Positions 25,481 through 36,300 of a DNA stretch of 64,000 nucleotides are shown in pieces. The DNA comes from Acinetobacter brisouisimilis (GTDB taxonomy: Bacteria; Pseudomonadota; Gammaproteobacteria; Pseudomonadales; Moraxellaceae): assembly GCF_000368265.1 (NCBI RefSeq), contig NZ_KB851217.1, forward strand, positions 41,492 through 105,491, read 5' to 3'. How positions within the stretch are numbered: the first letter of the stretch is position 1; each line of letters starts with the position of its first letter. The notes below the pieces were generated by a model. That model made no database searches, was not told where the DNA came from, and saw only the letters and a list, made by a program, of their open reading frames with translations. Position numbers and translations under genes: made by a program.

Positions 25481-26065
25481 ATGCCTTGGGATACAGAAGG
25501 GACCAAACAGAAGATTTTGGATGCAGCTGTAAGCGAGTTTGCAAAGCATGGGCCAGATGGCACAACGATTGACAAAATTGCAAAAATTGCGGGGGTAAAT
25601 AAAGAAAGAATTTATAATTATTTTGGTGCTAAAAGAGAGTTATTTGATGCTGTTTTGCGCAATGAATTGGTTAAAGTTGCCAAATTAGTGCCTATTCAAT
25701 CCATATCAGAACAAGACTTATCTGAATATGCGGGGCGGGCTTATGATTATCATTGTGAACATCCTGAACTTAGTCGTTTATTACTTTGGGAGGGATTAAT
25801 TTATGATGGAGAAGTCCCAAATGAAGACATTCGCAGAAAAAATTATGATTATAAAATTCAGGCAGTTTCTGAGGCACAGCAACAAGGAAAAGTAACCGAT
25901 AGTATTGAACCAAGCTATTTAGCATTTTTGATTTTAGCAATTGCAAATAGTTGGTTTATGTTGCCTCAAGTTGCGAGAATGTTTACTCCATTAGAGGACA
26001 TGGGGAATCATGAAAAACGCAGAGAAATGATTATTAAAGCAACCAAACGATTGATTTCAAAGTAG
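25481..26065 (+). CDS. TetR/AcrR family transcriptional regulator of the AvrD-like cluster
   Basis: A 194-residue regulator with an N-terminal TetR helix-turn-helix: TKQKILDAAVSEFAKHG then TTIDKIAKIAGVNKERIYNYFGAKRELF near residues 25-52. The C-terminal ligand domain is of the family with a TetR_C_ type helix bundle; it includes HCEHPELSRLLLWEG. It is divergent from the SDR gene, with a palindromic operator candidate between them, so it most likely represses that cluster in response to a small molecule. AGAGGA precedes the ATG. Confidence 0.9.
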   Translation: MPWDTEGTKQKILDAAVSEFAKHGPDGTTIDKIAKIAGVNKERIYNYFGAKRELFDAVLRNELVKVAKLVPIQSISEQDLSEYAGRAYDYHCEHPELSRLLLWEGLIYDGEVPNEDIRRKNYDYKIQAVSEAQQQGKVTDSIEPSYLAFLILAIANSWFMLPQVARMFTPLEDMGNHEKRREMIIKATKRLISK

Positions 26066-26129
26066 GTATTTTTGATAAATTAAGCTAGTTGGAATCAGTG
26101 AAAAATAGTTGAGAATAACTTTTGGATTT

Positions 26130-26270
26130 TGCGCTAGCTAATATTCAACAACAGCTTGAAAAATCAGAGTAATTAAGCCAACGTCATATTTCTCTCTGCC
26201 AAGAAACTGAGTATAGAAATAACAATCCAGTAGCGAAATTAAATTCTGTGTTTAACTTAGAAATATCGGT
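26130..26270 (+). pseudogene. Possible IS66-like transposase N-terminal relic
   Basis: One frame reads LANIQQQLEKSE, a stop, then LSQRHISLCQETEYRNNNPVAKLN, which recalls the coiled-coil N terminus of IS66 TnpC proteins (repeated Q-L and N-x-x-I/V-AKL pattern). It has no start, contains a stop and ends soon. The match is weak and by eye only. Confidence 0.25.
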
Positions 26271-26311
26271 ATAGGCCATTCTGGTTTCAGAATAACACCT
26301 TTGATTTATTT

Positions 26312-26490
26312 ATATGAGTTCAGACTTAATTTCTTCTGATACTGATCTAAAATGGGAATTTATTGATGCGGCACATGTACATGCTCATCAACATACTTGA
26401 GGAATCAAAGCCCAAGCTAGTTCAAAATACATCGTTAGAAATAGCTCAAAAATTCATTGAGCCGTTGATGCCAAGAATAATCCTAAATAG
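26312..26490 (+). mobile_element. IS5-family (IS427-like) transposase relic
   Basis: The frame reads SSDLISSDTDLKWEFIDAAH then VHAHQHT, a stop, GIKAQASSKYIVRNSSKIH, a stop, and AVDAKNNP. This is the DDE-transposase segment D-x-DxW-x-x-ID-(S/G)-x-x-V-x-AHQH-x-x-G...GxSSKIH-x-AVDAxGNP of IS5/IS427 elements with two internal stops and both ends lost. It is directly followed by an IS3-type terminus, so old elements were nested here. Confidence 0.7.
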
Positions 26491-26540
26491 TGAGTAGCCA
26501 CCAAAATTCTAGACTCACATATCTATATTTTGATCGGGCT
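26491..26540 (-). mobile_element. IS3-family right-end fragment
   Basis: CCACCAAAATTCTAGACTCACAT at 26498-26520 matches CCACTAAAATTTTAGACACACAT in the relic at 2799 at 20 of 23 positions. Read on the minus strand it also ends an OrfB-like frame with a stop just before the terminal repeat. Only the end is left. Confidence 0.5.
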
Positions 26541-26738
26541 TTGCATAATCTAACCGAGTTTTAGAAATGGACAGGCAGATTGAAATTTAATAAATTCTAA
26601 TTCTCACCTTGCATCTGGGTTTTTCTGAATATATTTTAAGCATATGATTTTTAATATTTTAATTTATTTTTTAATTTAAAATATTTTTTGTTAAAATCAA
26701 TAACTTAAATATTTTTGCAACAAAACCGTTAAAATATA

Positions 26739-26769
26739 GTCGTTCGGCTGACATATAATTTTGAACGAC
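26739..26769. promoter_or_regulatory. Promoter with inverted repeat before the HD-GYP gene
   Basis: GTCGTTC (26739-26745) and GAACGAC (26763-26769) are perfect seven-base arms enclosing a -10-like TATAAT (26754-26759), 47 bases before the gene's ATG. This placement would suit a repressor site over the promoter; the binding protein is unknown. Confidence 0.4.
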
Positions 26770-26816
26770 CTCATACAATTACATAAAATGATATGTGAAT
26801 CTCACAGAGGGATATT

Positions 26817-29800
26817 ATGCCTAAATCATCTCGTGACTTATTTTCACTGGATGTATTCGACCTTAAGTCGTTTATTTCTCCTTATATGATGATTTTTCCT
26901 CCGACGATTTTTGCCTTACTGATCTGGTGGACCAATAAAAGTTTTGGTTTCATATTCACACATACAGTGGCGGAACTCATTTCAATTATTATCGCACTCA
27001 CTGCTCTTATTGTGACCTTGGTTTCACGACATTTTACTAAAAATTATTTTGTAGTTTTTATTGCGATCGCCATTGGATGGTGTGGATTTATTGATTTGTT
27101 TCATACCCTACTTTACAAAGGTATGCATATCTTTCCAGTGAGCAGCGCTAATCAGGCAGTACAGCTATGGATTGGTGCCCGACTGTTGCAGGCCTTTGCG
27201 ATGCTTGCATCACCATTCATGTTGACTCGGCTCATCAAACCAGTCCAACTCAATTTGTTTTTTGGTCTGTTGAGTATTGCGATTGTCACAGCGGTGATGC
27301 AAGGTTTTTTCCCAATAGCTTTTATTGAGGGACAGGGACTGACACCTTTTAAAATCTATAGCGAATATCTCATTATTGGGATCTTAGCGATTGCTCTAGT
27401 TTTAGTTTGGAAACGCCGAAAATACTTATCGGTGCAACTGACATTTGGCGTTTGCCTCTCCATGCTCACTATGATGGCCTCTGAATTTGCCTTTACCCAA
27501 TATGTTTCCGTATATGCAGATGTGAACCTATTGGGCCATATTCTGAAAGTTTATTCTTACTGGTTTATGTATCTTGCGCTAGTAGAATCGACGATTAAAG
27601 AGCCTTTCAGCATGCTATCAAAGGCGGCTAGCACCTATGATACCATTCCAGATCCCACCTATATTGTAAATTCCAGCCAAACGATTCAGCAGGCAAATTT
27701 GGCAGCAGGTCGAGCACACGGTACATCTGCAGCACAACTCACTGGGTTGTCAGCGCATGAATTATTGCATGACCCGAATGTACCAGTAATGGACTGTCCA
27801 ATCTGCTCTCAGTTAGATCAAAATCCTAAAGAGTTTTTAGCTCAGTTAGTTCTGCCCAATAACAAAACCATAGAGTGTCATGTGGCACCTTTTACAGAAC
27901 GCCTAGGCAAAAAACCTGTCTGGGTCATGGTGGTACGAGACATTACAGAGCGTCAACTTTTACTGCAAAGCGTTCAGAAACGTGTAACAGAAGTACGTTG
28001 TCTGAACCAGATCAATCAACTCTGTAACAATACCCATATCAGCATGACTGAATTGTTGAATAAAGCATTGGAAATCATTCCTTCTGGCTTTTCCTCTCCA
28101 GAACAGGTTTATCTGCAGATTAACAGTGAATGGGGTATTTTTGGCGCAGATACTCCTCTGCAAACATCATGTCTGCAGTCAGTATTTGCCAATGATACCA
28201 AGCGATTCGGAACCTTAACTGTCTGGTATAATCAGACACAGAGTACACTAGCCTTTCTGCCTGAAGAACAACGTTTAATTGACCATATTACTAGTCAAAT
28301 CACCGACGTTCATACCCGACTAAAATCACAGGGCCGTGTAGCACGTTTGACTTATCTCTATCGTTTGCTCAGTGAAACCAATCGGGTAATTGCCCATAGT
28401 CAGAATCAACATGATATGTTTGCAGAATTACAGCAGGTTCTGCTACAGCTTGGCAGTTTTGATAAAATTTTGATTGCACTTAAAGTTGATGATCAAGCTG
28501 ATAGTCCATTGCTAGTTCAGTTCCACCATAATATTGCAGAGAACATGCTAGAAATCTTGTATAAAGTATTACAGCAGGACGAAAATCCTCCGCTGAAGCA
28601 AGTAAAAAATACAAGTTCAGATGTAGATGTTTATACCTATAATCTGCTCAGTCCCCCTCATAAATATTTTACTCCAGAATATAAAATGTGGAGACAATAT
28701 TTAAACCAAGAGCAGGTGCGCCAGGTCGCATTGACCCCTTTGTTGCTTAAAGGCCATTTCTTGGGAATGGTTGGACTGTATACTACAGGTCAGGTTGAAT
28801 TTGATGAAGAACAGATTCAATTATTGCAAAACCTCTCTAGAGATATTTCATCTGCACTAGAACGGTTTTCAGCGGAACAGCATCGTAAAATTGCTGAAAC
28901 TTATTCACAGCAGATGGAGAACCGTTTTCAGCAAGTCTTTTTGCAGTCTCCTGTACCAATGCAGATTATTTCTATACAAGATGAACATATTCTAGCTGTC
29001 AATCTAGCCTATGAAAAATGGCTAGGATATAACCTCGAAGATTTTCAAAATCGGGAAGTTTGGCTGAAAGAAGTAGCACCCAATGAAGAACAAAAACAGC
29101 TCATACAACAGAGTTGGGAAGAAGCCTTGCAGTTAGCGAAGAATGGCAAACAAGTAAAGCTTCCTGAAGTTACCTTAATTGCAAAAGATGGTAGCCAACG
29201 CATCGCACAGCGCACGCTGGAGATTGTCGGCAATGATGTGATTCTCGCTTGGATCGATCTGACAATAATCCGAAAAACTGAGCAGGCATTAAAAGACAGC
29301 GAGCAGCGTTTCCGTGGTATGGTGGAACAAACCTTGGTCGGGATGTATGTACTGCGAGACAATCGCTATCTCTACGTCAACCCAAGTTATGCCGAAATGC
29401 TGGGTAGGTCTTCCACAGAACTCACCGATCATAATTTCCTTGAATTTACTAATGCTACAGCAGAAAATATTGAACGAATTCATCAGACTAATGATCAATT
29501 TCAGGTCACAATTCATCTGAATATTCCCTATACAGTTCCTGTGCAACATAAAAATGGGCAGATACGAGAATTTGCTTTGCATGCCCGTAGCATCATTTGG
29601 GATGATGGCTTACCTGCAGCGATTGTGATGGCTCAGGACATTACCGAACAAAAACAGGCTGAAGAGCAAATTGCTAGGCAGGTTAAACAGCTAGAAGCGA
29701 CGATGTATGGCACATTACGGGCAGTCTCAACCATGATGGAAATGCGTGACCCCTATACTGCAGGTCATGAATACCGTGTTGGACTGATTGCCAGTGCGAT

Positions 29801-30281
29801 TGCCAAAGAAATGGGATGGGATGAAAAGCGTTGCTTCCAAATGGAGGAAATTGGACTCGTGCATGATATTGGTAAAATTTCCATCCCTTCCGAAATTCTA
29901 ACCAAACCTTCACGTTTGAGTTATTTAGAAATGGAAATGATGAAAGGTCATGCGCAGGCTGGTTATGAAATTCTCAAGGATGTTCCCTTTAATATCCCGA
30001 TCGCCGAAATTATTGGTCAACATCACGAACGGATGGATGGCTCTGGTTACCCTAAAGGCTTAAAAGGGGATGAGATTCGTCTTGAAGCACGTATTCTGGC
30101 AGTGGCCGACGTGATTGAATCCATGTCTACCCATCGTCCATACCGTGCTGCTTTAGGTGTGGATGCTGCCCTTGTAGAAATCTTGCATGGGCGTGGAACG
30201 GTTTATGATGCAGACGTTTGTGATGCAGCAGTACGCTTAATTAAGGAAAAAGGATACGTCCTGCCAATTTTCACCCAGTAA
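26817..30281 (+). CDS. MASE3-PAS-GAF-PAS-PAS-HD-GYP cyclic-di-GMP phosphodiesterase
   Basis: An 1154-residue membrane protein. Residues about 15-265 form a multi-span MASE3 sensor (GWCGFIDLFHTLLYKGM near residue 87). Then a PAS-like domain with a CPIC pair (about 270-380), two GAF-like regions (about 395-500, 515-690), two PAS domains (about 705-825, 835-950), and an HD-GYP domain (about 965-1150) with HDIGKISIP and HHERMDGSGYPKG. These residues match active HD-GYP enzymes that degrade c-di-GMP to GMP. It is a single gene with its own promoter and terminator. GAGGG precedes the ATG. The GAF assignments are less sure than MASE3, PAS and HD-GYP. Confidence 0.9.
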   Translation: MPKSSRDLFSLDVFDLKSFISPYMMIFPPTIFALLIWWTNKSFGFIFTHTVAELISIIIALTALIVTLVSRHFTKNYFVVFIAIAIGWCGFIDLFHTLLYKGMHIFPVSSANQAVQLWIGARLLQAFAMLASPFMLTRLIKPVQLNLFFGLLSIAIVTAVMQGFFPIAFIEGQGLTPFKIYSEYLIIGILAIALVLVWKRRKYLSVQLTFGVCLSMLTMMASEFAFTQYVSVYADVNLLGHILKVYSYWFMYLALVESTIKEPFSMLSKAASTYDTIPDPTYIVNSSQTIQQANLAAGRAHGTSAAQLTGLSAHELLHDPNVPVMDCPICSQLDQNPKEFLAQLVLPNNKTIECHVAPFTERLGKKPVWVMVVRDITERQLLLQSVQKRVTEVRCLNQINQLCNNTHISMTELLNKALEIIPSGFSSPEQVYLQINSEWGIFGADTPLQTSCLQSVFANDTKRFGTLTVWYNQTQSTLAFLPEEQRLIDHITSQITDVHTRLKSQGRVARLTYLYRLLSETNRVIAHSQNQHDMFAELQQVLLQLGSFDKILIALKVDDQADSPLLVQFHHNIAENMLEILYKVLQQDENPPLKQVKNTSSDVDVYTYNLLSPPHKYFTPEYKMWRQYLNQEQVRQVALTPLLLKGHFLGMVGLYTTGQVEFDEEQIQLLQNLSRDISSALERFSAEQHRKIAETYSQQMENRFQQVFLQSPVPMQIISIQDEHILAVNLAYEKWLGYNLEDFQNREVWLKEVAPNEEQKQLIQQSWEEALQLAKNGKQVKLPEVTLIAKDGSQRIAQRTLEIVGNDVILAWIDLTIIRKTEQALKDSEQRFRGMVEQTLVGMYVLRDNRYLYVNPSYAEMLGRSSTELTDHNFLEFTNATAENIERIHQTNDQFQVTIHLNIPYTVPVQHKNGQIREFALHARSIIWDDGLPAAIVMAQDITEQKQAEEQIARQVKQLEATMYGTLRAVSTMMEMRDPYTAGHEYRVGLIASAIAKEMGWDEKRCFQMEEIGLVHDIGKISIPSEILTKPSRLSYLEMEMMKGHAQAGYEILKDVPFNIPIAEIIGQHHERMDGSGYPKGLKGDEIRLEARILAVADVIESMSTHRPYRAALGVDAALVEILHGRGTVYDADVCDAAVRLIKEKGYVLPIFTQ

Positions 30282-30302
30282 AATTTCTGGGTGATTTTTT
30301 TT
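30271..30302 (+). terminator. Rho-independent terminator enclosing the HD-GYP stop codon
   Basis: TCACCCAG (30271-30278) pairs with CTGGGTGA (30287-30294), followed by eight T. The TAA stop (30279-30281) lies in the loop, so the last codons form the left stem arm. Confidence 0.9.
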
Positions 30303-30664
30303 ATACTTTTATAAGTGCATAATGATGCAAATATTCATATTAAAAACAGAAAATGAGCATTGCTGATACTGCTTATTTGGAATGAATAACCGAGAAGCAG
30401 CTTTACGTACTCACAGTTAATCTCCGAATGCAATAATTGATACAACATTGCTAAAAACTGACAAATCGTGAAAAAAATAGCGAGAATACAAACACCTTAA
30501 ACGGTTTCTAAAAAGTAGAGAAATATGAGGTTTATCTCAAGTAAAAATGTCCGTTTTTAGAATATTTACTTTTGCAATTTTCTTAGCAGACAGTTTGAGA
30601 TGCTGGTCAATACTCGCATCTGGCTATACTGTGATTGATTGTTTTTTCGATGCTTTTAGTATGA
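30303..30664. other. Non-coding gap between convergent c-di-GMP genes
   Basis: About 360 bases between the HD-GYP terminator and the end of the MASE1-GGDEF gene. I see no open frame, repeat or RNA signature. Confidence 0.6.
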
Positions 30665-32111
30665 TCAGCATTTATTTGAATAAAAATCAGTAAGCTCAAC
30701 AACCTTATTTCGACCTGTCCATTTGGCTTGGTAAAGTGCCTGATCGGCTTCATGCAGCAACTCTTCCAGTGTTGATGTTTTATGCGGCATATTCCAGCTA
30801 ATGCCTATACTGATTTGAATAGAAATTTCCTGATCTTCTCCAACATAGAACTGTTTGTTTTCCAGATGAAAACGAATACGTTCAGCAACGCTAAAAGCTG
30901 ATTCCCTACCGACATTATTGAGCATGATGGCGAATTCCTCCCCCCCCCAGTCTGCCGAAGATATCCGACTTGCGTAAATGTTCTTTAATCGTATTGGCAC
31001 AAATCTGTAAGGCAAAGTCGCCAGCCTGATGACCGTAACGATCATTGATCGATTTAAAGTGATCAATGTCGAGCATTAAAATGGCAAAGGATTGTTGCTT
31101 TTGTTGGGCAGTGCTCATGGCATCTTTAACTGCCTGATAAAACTGGCGACGGTTAAAACTTTGTGTCAGTTCATCATGGCTGGCATTGTGTTTTAATTCC
31201 CGAATCAGTTTGCTGCGTACCGCATTGATGTTGGATACAGTGAGCGGTGCAAGTGCCATCATGATTGCACCCATGCGAATGGATAAAATGCTTGATAGAT
31301 ATCCCACACTATGCGAAATCAGATGCTGATGGCTGGTATGATAAATAATGACAGTACAAGCAATAGTATTAATCAGCGCCAGTGGGAAAGGTGCATAACT
31401 CAGCGCACACCAAATTAAGGCAGCAATCGGAAACAGTAAGGAGCCAGGACCTTGGTCATAATAGCTGATCAGTAAAGAACAGATTAAGGCAATCACTGGC
31501 AGCAAGGTACTCCATGGGAAATCTTGTGTTTTTAAACGCAGTAATGCTTGGATTAAAATCCTACGTGGTGGGTAGCTGATTATAAGAGGCAAAACCAAAA
31601 TAGCATTTTGCATTTCTGCCGAAAACCAGTCGCTAAATTCATAAATAAACGGGTTCTGCATAAAGGTAGTGTTAACTAAAGGCACAACGCTGACGGCAAA
31701 TAGTGCCCCTAATGCACTGCCCACCGCACAGAAGACCAGTAGAAATAAATATAAATATCCATAATGGGTTTTATGAATTTGTTCAGTAAAGTGACGGTAA
31801 AGCCATAAGACGATGGCCACATAAATCAGGTTAGCCATGGTCAGTACTGCGGTTAAAATAAAGGCTGAACCCGTGACCAAGTCTGCCAACATGTAGCCCG
31901 TAATCGCACCGAGCCATGCAAGTAGATGGCGCGTATGAGGAAAACGAATCAGCAACCCCAGTAGCACCGAATTGGCGGGCCAGAAAGAAGCCAGAAAATC
32001 GACTGGACGGGTGGCAATACCTAACAGGCAAAAGGCAAGAATAACAATCGCAAAAATGGCAAAATGCAGCAAAGCAGTATGATGACTCAATGGGCGAATC
32101 GACTTGGGCAC
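30665..32111 (-). pseudogene. MASE1-GGDEF diguanylate cyclase, frameshifted in a G9 run at the GGEEF motif
   Basis: The first frame (32111 to about 30950) encodes a MASE1 membrane sensor of about eight spans (IATRPVDFLASFWPANSVLLG near the start) and the first half of a GGDEF domain, with the RKSD inhibitory site. It then reads RLGGGGIRHHAQ and stops. The second frame carries on with the rest of the domain (EEFAIMLNN, ISIGISWN, ADQALYQAKWTGRNKV). On the coding strand the junction is CT followed by nine G (plus strand C run 30940-30948); eight G would give RLGGEEFAIML, a perfect active site. So one extra G inactivates about 481 residues of otherwise intact cyclase. Could be slippage, phase variation or sequencing error. 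Confidence 0.85.
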
Positions 32112-32458
32112 TGCAATATCCTTTAAAGCCTTTGGCTGGCCTGTATAATGTACAGGAATGAAGAAAATTCAAACCATCCAGCAATGCTGTGTGAAGTCCG
32201 TTTTCTGCAAGCGATTGCAGATGATGCTAAAATTTCCGCCTGCATTTTAAGAGGTTTTACTGATCATTAAAAGTTCAAAATGTCATAGAAAAAGCAAAAA
32301 ATAAGAAAAAATGATCATTTATGAGTGAGTTTATTAAAGTGTCTAACTTTTGGGATGAGAATAGGTGTCCAAGTCGTTATGGATTTTACACTAATGTCGA
32401 GTTGAAATGATGAATGCTCGATATGCCATGAGGGCCTAGATTTCCCCCGTAACCTATC
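32112..32458. other. Non-coding gap upstream of the MASE1 gene and after ribA
   Basis: About 350 bases. A 28-codon plus-strand frame (32183-32269) reads smoothly but has no ribosome site and no known relative. No terminator or riboswitch was recognised. Confidence 0.5.
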
Positions 32459-33073
32459 CTAAAAATCATTCTTTTCATACATGTGCGACATACGTTTTTG
32501 CTTTGTTTCTAAGTAACCTTTATTAAAAATATTTAAACCTACAGTTAAAGGAACGCGCTCAACTACATTGATATCTAAATCTTCCAATGCATTGATTTTA
32601 AGTTGGTTATTCGTAATTAGCCTTGCCTCTTTAACTTGTAGATAATCTAGCATAACAGCGCACATGTCATACTGACGAGCATCAGCAGGTAAGTTTAATA
32701 ACAAGTTTGCATCAAGAGTATCGTGCCCTTGATCTTGAAGCGCATATGCACGAATTTTATTGGTTAGTCCTATTCCACGGCCTTCTTGACGTAAATATAA
32801 AATTACACCTTGCCCTTCATCATTAATCATTTTCATTGCTGAATGTAATTGTGGACCACAGTCACACTTTAATGAACCAAAAGCATCGCCAGTTAAACAT
32901 TCAGAATGCATTCTGACCAAAACAGGTCTTGTCGGAGTAGTCTCTAGCCCTTTAGCAAGAGCAACATGTTCTTCACCAGTGCTTTGATCCTGAAATGCTA
33001 TAATTTCAAAATTGCCAAAAGCAGTAGGTAATTTAGATTTAGAAATGAATTTGATAGCCACTGATTTATCCAA
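32459..33073 (-). CDS. ribA: GTP cyclohydrolase II
   Basis: A 204-residue RibA, which converts GTP to 2,5-diamino-6-ribosylamino-pyrimidinone 5'-phosphate, the first step of riboflavin synthesis. Family motifs are complete: [26 protein letters not shown] with the three zinc cysteines near residues 58-72, [11 protein letters not shown] near residue 97 and [17 protein letters not shown] nucleotide contact near residue 125. It is the stand-alone type without a RibB domain. It is flanked by c-di-GMP genes with no operon partner. I see no FMN riboswitch in the 319 bases upstream. Confidence 0.93.
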   Translation of the reverse strand: MDKSVAIKFISKSKLPTAFGNFEIIAFQDQSTGEEHVALAKGLETTPTRPVLVRMHSECLTGDAFGSLKCDCGPQLHSAMKMINDEGQGVILYLRQEGRGIGLTNKIRAYALQDQGHDTLDANLLLNLPADARQYDMCAVMLDYLQVKEARLITNNQLKINALEDLDINVVERVPLTVGLNIFNKGYLETKQKRMSHMYEKNDF

Positions 33074-33321
33074 TGATATTTTAAATGCCAGTAAAAAATA
33101 CTATTTGCAAAAAATAAAAGATATTTAATATCAATTACATAATGCAATTAGATTAAAATCTAGTAAGTATTACCATATTTCATATGACTCAGAATAATTT
33201 AAGCATTTCTTTAAAAGATGAAATTTCGATTTTGATAATAGTTGTTGATGAGTGAATTTTATGTGAAACCCTAAATAACTTTGACAACATTTCCAGAAAT
33301 ATCCAGATCAGGCGAAACATA
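33074..33321. other. Non-coding region upstream of ribA
   Basis: AT-rich gap holding the presumed ribA promoter. The conserved FMN-riboswitch core was not found, and I see no other gene or RNA signature. Confidence 0.55.
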
Positions 33322-33364
33322 TGATTTATAGAGGTCATTTCAATCTAGCAATCTCTATAAATCA
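33322..33364 (-). terminator. Perfect 12-bp hairpin 3' of the PocR-GGDEF-hemerythrin gene
   Basis: TGATTTATAGAG (33322-33333) is exactly complementary to CTCTATAAATCA (33353-33364), loop 19 bases. It starts about 30 bases after the stop of the minus-strand gene and probably ends its transcript, although the following T-run is weak. Confidence 0.55.
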
Positions 33365-33392
33365 CACACCTTATCAAGTTAAAGAATGTATA

Positions 33393-36300
33393 TTAAACAT
33401 CCAAAGTATTAATCTTTGTTTTGGAAAATAGGGGAAAGAATTTTTTATCAGCTCCCATTAGGCGTAAGTGCCCAACGATTACATCTGAAATCACATATTC
33501 AACTAAGCCTTCTAATGAAATTTCACCGTGTTCGGCTTGTTCTTTGAGAAGCTGTGCTTGTTCTAATAAATGTGCATGTTGCTCAACATGATGCTGTAAC
33601 TCTTTATAGTCAAATTGCGCTAAAATAATTTCTTCATGTGCAAAATGATGAGCCACGTCATCTAATAACTGATCAAGTGCATCCATCGCTTCTGTTTGTC
33701 TCTTATCAGACTGTGCAGATAATTGCAGAAGCTGGCTCGCTTTTTTGAATATTTTCTGATGTTCTGCATCAATATCCGACTGACCGCATATGAATTCATC
33801 ACGCCAAATTAATTCAACAATATGAGGAATTATTTCCTTAGCTGGATTCTTAAATAGCTCAATTTTATTACGACCGCCTTTTTTGGCATAGTACATTGCC
33901 TCATCACCAAATCGTAACAAATCTCGTGAGTTATCAGCATTTTCAGGGTACATGACTATACCGATACTCGATGAAATGTTTAATGTAATGCCCGTCTTCA
34001 TGACAAAAGGTTGCTCAAGTTCAAGACGGATTTTTTCTGCAATATTTAAAGCATGTTCAGCAATTTTTGCATCTGGAAGTAAAACAACAAATTCATCTCC
34101 ACCCACTCGGGCCACGGTATCTGTTTTCCTGAGTACAGACAGCATACGCTGTGCAACTTGTTTTAATAGCCAGTCACCAGCCGCATGGCCATACTGATCA
34201 TTTACTGGTTTGAACTTATCAAGGTCAATAAAGAGCATCGCCATTCTAGAATGTAATCTTTGACAGGAGCTAATGAGCTGCTGCAAACGATCTTCAAGCA
34301 TTCGTCGATTAGGTAAATTCGTCAGACGATCATAGAAAGCCATATTCCTGATAATAGCTTCTGCAGCTTTACGTTCAGAAATATCTCTTGAACCGCCGAT
34401 AATCTGAATCGGCTCACCTTTATCATTCAATATCATATTGAATGCCGTTTCTACAGGAATAGCATGTCCATCCTTATGTAATACTTCGAGTTCTATTGAA
34501 CCAATTCGGGCGGTTTTATCACCATCTGCGAGGCGTTTTAAATGTGCTTTTAAAGCTTCTTGCATAGCTGCAAGCATATTTGGAGTGAATGTTCGATATA
34601 TTGAATGCTCCATGACTTCTTCAGCTTCCCATCCCCGTAAATATTTGACTGATGGGCTGACATAACTGAACCGTAGGCTAGGCAGCTCTAGTACCCAGAT
34701 CACATCGGTACTGTTATGAGCAATTAATTGATACAAATGCTGTGTTTCTAACAGGGCTTCAGTTAATCGTGACCGCTCTATCACCAACTGAGCTAACTGC
34801 GCATAGTCTTCTAATAATGAAATCTGTGCTGCCGTTGGTACAGCTACATGTCGCAAATAAATTGCAAAAGTTCCTAAAACTTTTCCTGCAGCATTTTTAA
34901 TGGGTTGAGACCAGCACGCTCGTAATCCGTTCATCAAGGCATCCTCACGAAAGGCTGCCCAATAGGGATGGGTTGAAATATCATCAACAATGACAGGCTC
35001 TCCGCGATATGCGGCTGTTCCACACGATCCTATTCCTTCACCAATAGGAACTCTGGAAATTTTCTCTACCCAATCTCGAGGTAAACTCGGAGCGGCACCA
35101 TGAATAAGATATTTATTATTTTTATCGACAAGTAATACGGAACTGTAGGTTCCTAAATGACAATCTTCAATGCTGGTCATCATTTCATCAAGAATAACTT
35201 TCATTGGTAGGTTTTCACCTAGCTTCTTCAAAACCAAATTATTGAGCCACAAATAATGATTTCTGTGAGATAGCTCAAGTTCAGTATGTTTACGCTCTGT
35301 TATATCTCGACTTACGGCCAACATGCTGAAAACTGATTCATTTTTATTATTTAATTTCACTGGTGTTGCATGGCATTCTAACCAACGCTTAGTTTTCTTC
35401 GCACCTAAAATTGAAAATTCGAGTACCCCAGATTGTCCTTTATAAACTTTTTGGCTTAATATTTTAAAATCTTCCTTAAAATTATCTTCAATAAAATTAA
35501 GAACTCCTACATTTCTAATTTGAGCAATATCCTCAACCTCAAAACAGCTTAGACCTGCAGGATTGATCTCTTCAAGATGATGATCATGATCAATGATCAT
35601 GACACATTCTGGTTCCGCTTCAAGAATGGACTGTAAAAACTGATTTTTTTGTTTCACTATCGCATTGGCTTGGTGAATCTCAGTCACGTCATTAAATACA
35701 ATCATGATGACTTTTTCATTTTTATACTGATCAATCACAGCCAGATCAACCAGCACATCTCGCTGAAAGCCATCTTTACATTGAATCGTTCTTTCTAGTT
35801 TAGAAAGGGTCTTTTGACCATATAAAAACAAGGGCAAGTTGAGCTTCCAGAAGTCTCTCACTGCGCTTTTGTACTGAATATCCAGGTAAGCATTTTCAAA
35901 CCAGGCCTCTAAACCAGGGATATCTTCGGCAGAATAACCAAAGACTTTAGTAAATGCTGGATTCAGATAGACAATTTTTTCCTGACTATTGACCAACATC
36001 TTGGGTACAGGTGAAGCATCAATAATCTTTTTTTCACGTGCTTCTATTCGAACCAAATCTGCCATATTGCTTTTGAGCTGCTGTTTTAGTTCATCATTAA
36101 TTTTATTGAGCTCAAGCTGACGGTTTTGTTCAGATAACTTATCCAAACCATGCGTAATCAAAGTTGAAATGGATTTCACATAAAGTTCAGTGATTGACTG
36201 ACTTCTTTTCAAAGAGATTATTGGCAATTTTTGAATAGATGCGAGATAGTCTTCAGGATTAAAACCTAATTCTAACGCTTGCGAATGAAATGCTTCTAAA

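Noticed and set aside
33074..33392. FMN riboswitch upstream of ribA
   Set aside because: The conserved core of the FMN element was not found in the leader.
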